Below are positions 58,977-64,000 of a stretch of 64,000 nucleotides of DNA, in pieces. Within the stretch, counting starts at the first letter, position 1, and every line of letters begins with the position of its first letter. Under the pieces are notes generated by a model. The model had not been told where the DNA came from, made no database searches, and worked only from the letters and a program-made list of their open reading frames with translations. The DNA comes from Bacteroidales bacterium UBA4116 (GTDB lineage: Bacteria; Bacteroidota; Bacteroidia; Bacteroidales; Tannerellaceae), in assembly GCA_002381645.1 (NCBI GenBank), contig DFXE01000010.1, positions 162,663-226,662 on the forward strand, given 5' to 3'. The position numbers and the translations under genes are program-made.

Positions 58977-59789
58977 TTATTCTACAATAGTAACCAAGTG
59001 ATTTACTTTATTAATCATTCCAAGAATCGAAGGTGTTACTTCATGCTCAACAATACGATTCAACTTACGGAGTCCAAGCGCATCGAGTGTTCTCTTTTGA
59101 TCAATAGGGGCACCAATTCTACTTTTAATTTGTTTTATCTTTATAGTAGTAATTTTACTTCTTAATAATTCACAAACTTGATTTCCTGAGAATTCCCATA
59201 ATTCAAAACCGTAAGACTCAATAATAGGGTTAGATATTTTGTATCCATTAGTTGACAATGTTGAGAGCCGATTAAAGGCTGTAGTAGCTATAATACCATG
59301 TGGAGAATTGATTTTTTTATTAAAGAAACAACATCTTTTTTTTCTATACTTATTAAGAAAATATAAGATTGAAGGCACATTCGAAATATCAGTCAATGAT
59401 TTATTCAATTGAGCTATTGCTTTATTTCTTTTTCCTATTCTTGGAGCCCCATTAGCTAAAGCGAAATCAGGAATATATTTGGGGTCTGTATCAGTTAATT
59501 CATTCAGTATAAAATCGGAACAATCAGTAGTGTATGCTATTAAATCGCATTTTTCTCTTCCTTTTTTGAAGACTGGAGATAATGAATCTATAAATAATTC
59601 ATAATTGATCACTTTTACTTCCTTATGACTCGTGTTTTTATATTTTGCTATTCCTGTCCCTGCTGGATGAATTATTGTCAGATCATCGATGAGATCAAAA
59701 TAATTATCAGTTGTTATTTTTGAATAGACAGAACATTTACCCAATGAATAATGAGCGATAAAATCATTCTTTAACAAACCATCCATCAT
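58977..59789 (-). CDS. Protein with unknown N-terminal domain fused to a complete ribosomal protein L30 (uL30)
   Basis: A 270-residue protein. Residues about 213-270 read as a whole bacterial uL30: ITTIKIKQIKSRIGAPIDQK, RTLDALGLRKLNRIVEHEVT, PSILGMINKVNHLV. Canonical Bacteroides L30 is a separate protein of about 58 residues with the same blocks. The first 210 residues are unrecognised: YSKITTDNYFDLIDDLTIIH, PAGTGIAKYKN, DLIAYTTDCSDFILNEL, RKKRCCFFNKKINSPHGIIA, EFSGNQVCELLRSK. The ATG overlaps the ATPase stop (ATGA), so synthesis is coupled to it. Binding to ribosomes, or mimicry of host L30, is an inference; the N-terminal part would be the effector or sensor. Confidence 0.8.
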   Translation of the reverse strand: MMDGLLKNDFIAHYSLGKCSVYSKITTDNYFDLIDDLTIIHPAGTGIAKYKNTSHKEVKVINYELFIDSLSPVFKKGREKCDLIAYTTDCSDFILNELTDTDPKYIPDFALANGAPRIGKRNKAIAQLNKSLTDISNVPSILYFLNKYRKKRCCFFNKKINSPHGIIATTAFNRLSTLSTNGYKISNPIIESYGFELWEFSGNQVCELLRSKITTIKIKQIKSRIGAPIDQKRTLDALGLRKLNRIVEHEVTPSILGMINKVNHLVTIVE

Positions 59790-60919
59790 AATAAATTATA
59801 TTGATCGTAAATGTCATTAATGGTTTCTGATAGCGGATTAGTATTTATCAATCGTTCATTCTGTATTTTTAAATCAACTATTTTTCCATTAATTACTTGA
59901 AAAACCGAGATGTCTTCATAGCTCATTTCTGCTCCTTCAATTAGCTTGTTTTTGTCATGAGCTTTTATTAATAAATTTAAGTGATTAATGATATATGGAC
60001 TGTGTGTGGCTAACATAACGGTCATATTATAGTCATTGTTTTTTTCAACAAAACACCTATTAACTATAGAATTCACTAAACTTAGTTGGCTTTCAGGATA
60101 TAAACTTAATTCTGGTTCTTCAATATGTATATGAACATTTCTATATTTAATATCTCCTATATTCTGTGTTGCTTTAAAATCTTTCAAACTGTCATTACGA
60201 GACAGATAATCGAATACTATTTCATTGAAACGTCCTTTAAAATCATAGTGCTTTGAAAAATATTCAACGATAACAGATAAAGGTACTATTGTTTGTGTTC
60301 CAGAAGAAGCATTATATAAACTTATAGAGTATTTTTCATCATCTTTAGTGCTTTCAATTTCATATTTAGAAATGCCTTTCATTTTTTTTGCAATAAATTT
60401 TACACCTAAATAATCAATATCTAATTGGGAGATTTTAGTAAGAGATAATCTTGTGTCATCTAAAGTCTCTTTCATATAAAAGTCTGATTGCAAACTTACT
60501 TTATTTGCAAGAATATCAGGAATAATATTTCTTCTTTCACTGATAAAACACATCTTTTCCAAACTTAACTCATCTGAAGGAACTATTGGTGAAGTTCCAA
60601 GTTTGTTTTTGTAATGTATTGATACACTCCCTTTCTTATAGATGATTTCAGTTTTACCTTCTTTGAGATATTCAATTAATCCATTCGTGGTTAAAAGATC
60701 TTTAAAATCGAAAGAGAAAGGTGATTGAGATATATTTGCATGTTTTAAATATGAACGAATATTTAGCCATTTATAAATCCATCGAAAAAGAATAATCACT
60801 TTCATTATTGTACTTTTCCCACTTCCTGATTCTCCAATAAAGACAGTAAGAGGGTGTATATTCTTAATTTCTATTTCCTTAATCGGCCCGAAATTTTTTA
60901 TAAAAATGGATTCTTGCAT
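59786..60919 (-). CDS. OLD/AAA15-type ATPase, first gene of the L30-fusion cassette
   Basis: A 377-residue ABC-like ATPase. The start MQESIFIKNFGPIKEIEIKN, Walker A IGESGSGKSTIMK (about 29-37), signature-like ASSGTQTIVPL, Walker B VHIHIEEPELSLYPESQLSL and H-switch MLATHSPYIINHL are those of SMC/OLD-type defence ATPases. No TOPRIM domain follows, so the effector is presumably the coupled L30-fusion protein. The gene sits between topB and DUF1896, genes normally contiguous in such ICEs, so the cassette is cargo. Confidence 0.85.
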   Translation of the reverse strand: MQESIFIKNFGPIKEIEIKNIHPLTVFIGESGSGKSTIMKVIILFRWIYKWLNIRSYLKHANISQSPFSFDFKDLLTTNGLIEYLKEGKTEIIYKKGSVSIHYKNKLGTSPIVPSDELSLEKMCFISERRNIIPDILANKVSLQSDFYMKETLDDTRLSLTKISQLDIDYLGVKFIAKKMKGISKYEIESTKDDEKYSISLYNASSGTQTIVPLSVIVEYFSKHYDFKGRFNEIVFDYLSRNDSLKDFKATQNIGDIKYRNVHIHIEEPELSLYPESQLSLVNSIVNRCFVEKNNDYNMTVMLATHSPYIINHLNLLIKAHDKNKLIEGAEMSYEDISVFQVINGKIVDLKIQNERLINTNPLSETINDIYDQYNLL

Positions 60920-61085
60920 ATTACAAAATGTTATAATTTATATAGCTTTTAACTTTTGAATGTGATATCTCATTAGTACTAAAAACACTCAGAAAATAAC
61001 CACAGTTAAACAAGTTCCAAAGTTAGCAAATATTTGAAAACTGGAAAGCGTAAACCTCTACAGTCTTTAAAATCACCTCTATAAC

Positions 61086-61114
61086 GCCACATATATCCAA
61101 ATCGAAGCCACATA
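61086..61114 (+). repeat. Dispersed box copy before DUF1896
   Basis: GCCACATATATCC continues into the box (TATCCAAATCGAAGCCAC). TACTTTTA (61159-61166) begins 73 bases from the box start; the ATG at 61208 is 122 bases from it. Confidence 0.8.
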
Positions 61115-61158
61115 CTGCCAACTGTTCTAAAACCCTCATTCAGCCCACTGATTACGCT

Positions 61159-61195
61159 TACTTTTATTCTGCATTAATAGTGATGCAGAACAAAA
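61159..61195 (+). promoter_or_regulatory. Leader block with hairpin, identical to 54009-54045
   Basis: TACTTTTA and CTGCAT-TAATAGTG-ATGCAG (61169-61188). The 37 bases are the same as in the DUF4099 leader, while flanking bases differ, so the element is under selection or recently copied. Confidence 0.75.
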
Positions 61196-61207
61196 TCAGT
61201 TATCAGT

Positions 61208-61654
61208 ATGAAATACAATTCAAATTTAGAGCCAGCGGAAATGTCTTATTTCCGGCTCAATCTACTATCTTACTTACGGGATTCCCACCCCGACAAAGCC
61301 AATGACCTTTCCTTTATTGCAGGGCGTGGAGATATGGCAGCCGAAGCGTATAGCGAAGCCATTAAAAGCGGCTTAGACCATATTCAGGCTGCCGAAATTG
61401 CAAACGAAGCTCTATTCAAAGGCTTACATTTTTCTCCTTATAATGTAATCGTTGAAATTCTTTGGAACGAGTTCTTCGACGAAGTATCTCCGGGCGGAGC
61501 CCAAATAAAGGCGAAAGATTTATTACCCGAATGTCAGGCGGTATTTGCTAAATACAACCTGAACGATGATTATGCCGAAACGACCGAGTACCAGTCGCTC
61601 TACACGGAGCTTGTCGGCACAATCCTGATATTACTCGAAGATGAGTTACAATAA
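61208..61654 (+). CDS. DUF1896 family protein
   Basis: A 148-residue protein: SYFRLNLLSYLRDSHPDKAN, LSFIAGRGDMAAEAYSEAIK, HIQAAEIANEALFKGLHFSP, NVIVEILWNEFFDEVSPG. DUF1896 is a small helical protein found next to the methylase-helicase in Bacteroides ICEs. It overlaps the next gene by 14 bases. Function unknown. Confidence 0.9.
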   Translation: MKYNSNLEPAEMSYFRLNLLSYLRDSHPDKANDLSFIAGRGDMAAEAYSEAIKSGLDHIQAAEIANEALFKGLHFSPYNVIVEILWNEFFDEVSPGGAQIKAKDLLPECQAVFAKYNLNDDYAETTEYQSLYTELVGTILILLEDELQ

Positions 61655-64000
61655 GCGAACTCATTTGCGTCAGAATATTGATGCAATTAAGTTAGCGTTA
61701 AGGCTCGATAAGGAACAACGACAGGCAACACCCGAAGAACGGGAAATACTTGCTAAATATTCAGGGTTCGGAGGAATAAAGGCAATTCTTAACCCTGCCG
61801 ACAAACCCGAAGATATTCAGCGGTGGTCTAAATCCGAAGTCGAGCTTTTTCCGTTGGTGCAGGAACTACACGAGGTACTCCGTGAAAGTTCTCCCACACC
61901 GGAAGTTTACAAACGCTATGTCAGTTCTCTGAAAAGTTCTATCCTGACCGCATTTTATACACCGAAGCCAGTTATTGATGCGTTGGCAGATGCTTTGAAA
62001 GATAGCGGTATAACACCGACACGCTTTTTAGAACCCAGTGCCGGAACAGGAGCGTTTATTTCTTCTTTCAAAGAAACCGCTCCTGAAGCCAAAGTGACCG
62101 GATTTGAAAAAGACCTATTGACAGGTAAAATTCTCTCACACCTTTATCCCGATGATAAAGTAAGGATTGAGGGCTACGAAAAAATGGAAGGACGCTACTC
62201 ACAGCATTTTGATGTGATTGCATCCAATATACCGTTCGGCGATGTTTCGGTATTCGATCCATTATTATCCAACCATGAAATACCCGCCGTCAAACAATCG
62301 ACACAGGCGATACACAACTACTTTTTTGTAAAAAGCGTTATGTCGGCCAGAGAGGGCGGGATAATCGCTTTTATTACCAGTCAGGGCGTACTCAATTCGG
62401 AACAGAACAAGCCAATACGGGAATACCTGATGGACACCTGCGATGTGGTTTCAGCTATCCGTTTGCCGAACAACCTCTTTTCCGACCATGCCGGAACGGA
62501 AGTCGGTAGCGACCTTATTATCCTGCAACGGAACAATAAAAACATAGTTCCGAGCCAACGACAGCAGGATTTTATCGAATCCCGCAAGCTGTCGAACGGT
62601 ATTTCCATTAACAACCTGTTCCGTGATTTCGATAGGGTTGTGCAAACCAGTTCTAAAATTGATACCGATCCTTACGGCAAACCTGCGATTGTCTTTACTC
62701 ACGAGGGCGGAGTAGAGGGTATTGCCAAAGACCTGCGACAAATGTTGAAAGAAGATTTCTCCCAACATTTGGATTTGCAGCGTTATCAAACCCATGCACA
62801 GAACTCGCCGGAACAACAGGTTGCAACCGCCGTAGAAATTCAACCCAAACTTGAATCAAATACCAATGACCTCAATCCCCTTTGGCAAACAGAAGAACTC
62901 GATCCATTTTGGCAAGCTATTGAAGACGACTGGTTTTCCGGCAATAATCAATCCGAAACGGTAAAACCTGCGATTGAAAGCAAACCCGAACCACCCAAAC
63001 AACAACAAAATTATTCGGGTACGCTTTTCGACATGGATGATCCCGCTATTAAAAAAGAGCCGACTCCGGAGGCGAAACCGAAGTCTGTTACAGAGCAACC
63101 ATTAATTACGCTCTATGACCTTTTCGGTTTTACCCAAGAGGAACGCAGTCAGGTAAGCAAACCTAAAAAGCGAGGTCGAAAGTCTAAATCACAAGCCAGT
63201 AAGCCAAAAGAACTTCCCTTTATGGACTGGCGGGAAGAAATGGCACATAACGCCGCACAACAGCGGGAAAAGCTACAAGAGGAAACTGCGGCAGCCTATC
63301 CCGTATTTGATGCCCATCGGGAGGAACAACTGGAACGGCTGAAAGAAGAAGCCGAACGGGAACAGCAGGAACGTATGAAGCCGATTCCCTACTATAATGC
63401 AGAAGATATGCCGTCCCATTACCGTGAAGGCTCTCTCGTAACAGACGAAAATAATCGTATCGGTTATTTGCGAGATTTAGACGGATTTCAGCCGATGTTC
63501 CATCCGCTTCAGCTCACCGGAACACAGCAGGCGAAAGCATCCCTTTATATTGAAATACGGGATACTTACCACCACCTGTATAATAACGAAGCAACAAGGC
63601 TGGAAGCCAATCCCGCCTTGCGTGAAATGTTGAACAGGCTCTATGATGATTTTACCCGTCGTTTCGGAAATATAAACGATGCGAAAAATCTAAGCCTTAT
63701 TAAAATGGATGCCGGAGGGACGGAAATTCTCTCTCTTGAACGCTATGTAAACGGCAAAGCGGTCAAAGCTGATATTTTCCAACAACCGGTTGCTTTCAAT
63801 CCGAACGAGATTACCCATGCGGATAATGCACGGGAAGCCCTGACCGCTTCGCTTAATAAGTATGCAACGGTAAACCTTGAATATATGGCAGGGCTTACAG
63901 GCGGTACTTCGGAGGAAACATTGGAGGAACTGAAAGGGCAGGTATTTTTCAATCCGATGATAGGGGCTTATGAAATTAAAGACAAATTCATAAGTGGCAA
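61641..64000 (+). CDS. N6-adenine methylase-helicase, 5' part, continues past the window
   Basis: It starts at ATG 61641 (MSYNKRTHLRQNIDAIKLAL) and stays open to the end of the window (786 codons). An N-terminal helical part has YSGFGGIKAILNPADKPED. The methyltransferase follows: FYTPKPVIDALADALKDS, FLEPSAGTGAFISSF (SAM binding), and FDVIASNIPFGD (NPPF-type catalytic motif, here NIPF). Then come a long linker and Gln-rich coiled segments. The SNF2/DEAD helicase half expected of this roughly 1,900-residue family lies outside. Probably protects or processes ICE DNA. Confidence 0.85.
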   Translation, partial: MSYNKRTHLRQNIDAIKLALRLDKEQRQATPEEREILAKYSGFGGIKAILNPADKPEDIQRWSKSEVELFPLVQELHEVLRESSPTPEVYKRYVSSLKSSILTAFYTPKPVIDALADALKDSGITPTRFLEPSAGTGAFISSFKETAPEAKVTGFEKDLLTGKILSHLYPDDKVRIEGYEKMEGRYSQHFDVIASNIPFGDVSVFDPLLSNHEIPAVKQSTQAIHNYFFVKSVMSAREGGIIAFITSQGVLNSEQNKPIREYLMDTCDVVSAIRLPNNLFSDHAGTEVGSDLIILQRNNKNIVPSQRQQDFIESRKLSNGISINNLFRDFDRVVQTSSKIDTDPYGKPAIVFTHEGGVEGIAKDLRQMLKEDFSQHLDLQRYQTHAQNSPEQQVATAVEIQPKLESNTNDLNPLWQTEELDPFWQAIEDDWFSGNNQSETVKPAIESKPEPPKQQQNYSGTLFDMDDPAIKKEPTPEAKPKSVTEQPLITLYDLFGFTQEERSQVSKPKKRGRKSKSQASKPKELPFMDWREEMAHNAAQQREKLQEETAAAYPVFDAHREEQLERLKEEAEREQQERMKPIPYYNAEDMPSHYREGSLVTDENNRIGYLRDLDGFQPMFHPLQLTGTQQAKASLYIEIRDTYHHLYNNEATRLEANPALREMLNRLYDDFTRRFGNINDAKNLSLIKMDAGGTEILSLERYVNGKAVKADIFQQPVAFNPNEITHADNAREALTASLNKYATVNLEYMAGLTGGTSEETLEELKGQVFFNPMIGAYEIKDKFISG

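Larger units (their letters stand above)
60920..61207. other. Intergenic region: ATPase 5' side and DUF1896 leader
   Basis: No clear minus-strand promoter for the ATPase gene is seen. The right half is the leader of DUF1896: the box, TACTTTTA and a hairpin, laid out exactly as before the DUF4099 gene. Confidence 0.6.
27..64000. mobile_element. Integrative conjugative element of the CTnDOT/CTn341 type, right end outside the window
   Basis: The region holds a tRNA-proximal integrase, PcfK/PcfJ/DUF3873 genes, a full traA-traQ-type operon, mobA/mobB/mobC, topB, DUF1896 and a methylase-helicase, in the order known from Bacteroides conjugative transposons. Cargo lies between conserved modules, and a mobilizable element is nested in the integrase gene. 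No rteABC or antibiotic-resistance gene is visible. That everything belongs to one ICE is inferred from gene order, because the right boundary is not seen. Confidence 0.8.

Overview
The window looks like Bacteroidales DNA (Bacteroides, Parabacteroides or a close relative). Its promoters carry the Bacteroidetes -7 element TAnnTTTG, and the transfer genes follow the TraA-to-TraQ order of CTnDOT/CTn341-type conjugative transposons. Nearly everything belongs to one integrative conjugative element (ICE). It begins at the 3' end of a tRNA gene (1-28) and runs past the right edge inside a methylase-helicase gene. No replication or housekeeping locus is present.

Layout. 1-1.1 kb: tRNA end, terminator, repeats and the first half of the ICE integrase. 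1.1-15.5 kb: a mobilizable element inserted inside that integrase gene; the second half of the gene resumes at 15.48 kb. This nested element has two tandem tyrosine recombinases, a two-gene AlbA_2 / GHKL-ATPase-nuclease operon (defence-like), excisionase-like HTH genes, BfmA/DUF5712-type mobilization genes, and a TetR-controlled operon of ApbE plus two DUF2271 lipoproteins that carry the ApbE flavinylation motif. 16-18.3 kb: ORF6N and RhuM-like genes, a lipoprotein and a RibD/DHFR-like reductase. 18.9-23.2 kb: the PcfK/PcfJ/DUF3873 module. 23.2-31 kb: cargo of small enzymes, AraC regulators, an old-yellow-enzyme reductase and several broken genes, partly framed by a 68-bp direct repeat. 31-44.8 kb: the tra operon on the minus strand (traA to traQ, plus an adenine methylase and an M23 peptidase). 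44.8-53.5 kb: the oriT/mob region, with mobB and mobC separated by defence-like cargo (DUF2971, DUF262/HNH, HU, HNH). 54-64 kb: DUF4099, topB, a three-gene AAA-ATPase cassette, DUF1896 and the methylase-helicase.

How it works together. TraA-Q build the mating channel. MobA and MobB process oriT, MobC delivers the DNA, and the tRNA-linked integrase would normally integrate and excise the ICE, but here its gene is interrupted. The nested element has a relaxase but no channel, so it would depend on an ICE for transfer. A conserved box (TATCCAAATCGAAGCCAC) sits 72-73 bp upstream of -7-like elements before mobC, an orphan mobC leader, DUF4099 and DUF1896. It also lies in reverse orientation between traA and mobA, which suggests coordinated control of the transfer genes.

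The most unusual feature is the cassette at 57.9-60.9 kb. An OLD/AAA-type ATPase overlaps by 4 bases a gene whose 270-residue product ends in what reads as a complete ribosomal protein uL30 (L30) of about 58 residues. An unrecognised protein follows. I know of no described system with this architecture. Second is the AlbA_2 plus GHKL-PD-(D/E)xK operon at 4.0-7.1 kb. All family calls come from reading motifs; no database search was run.
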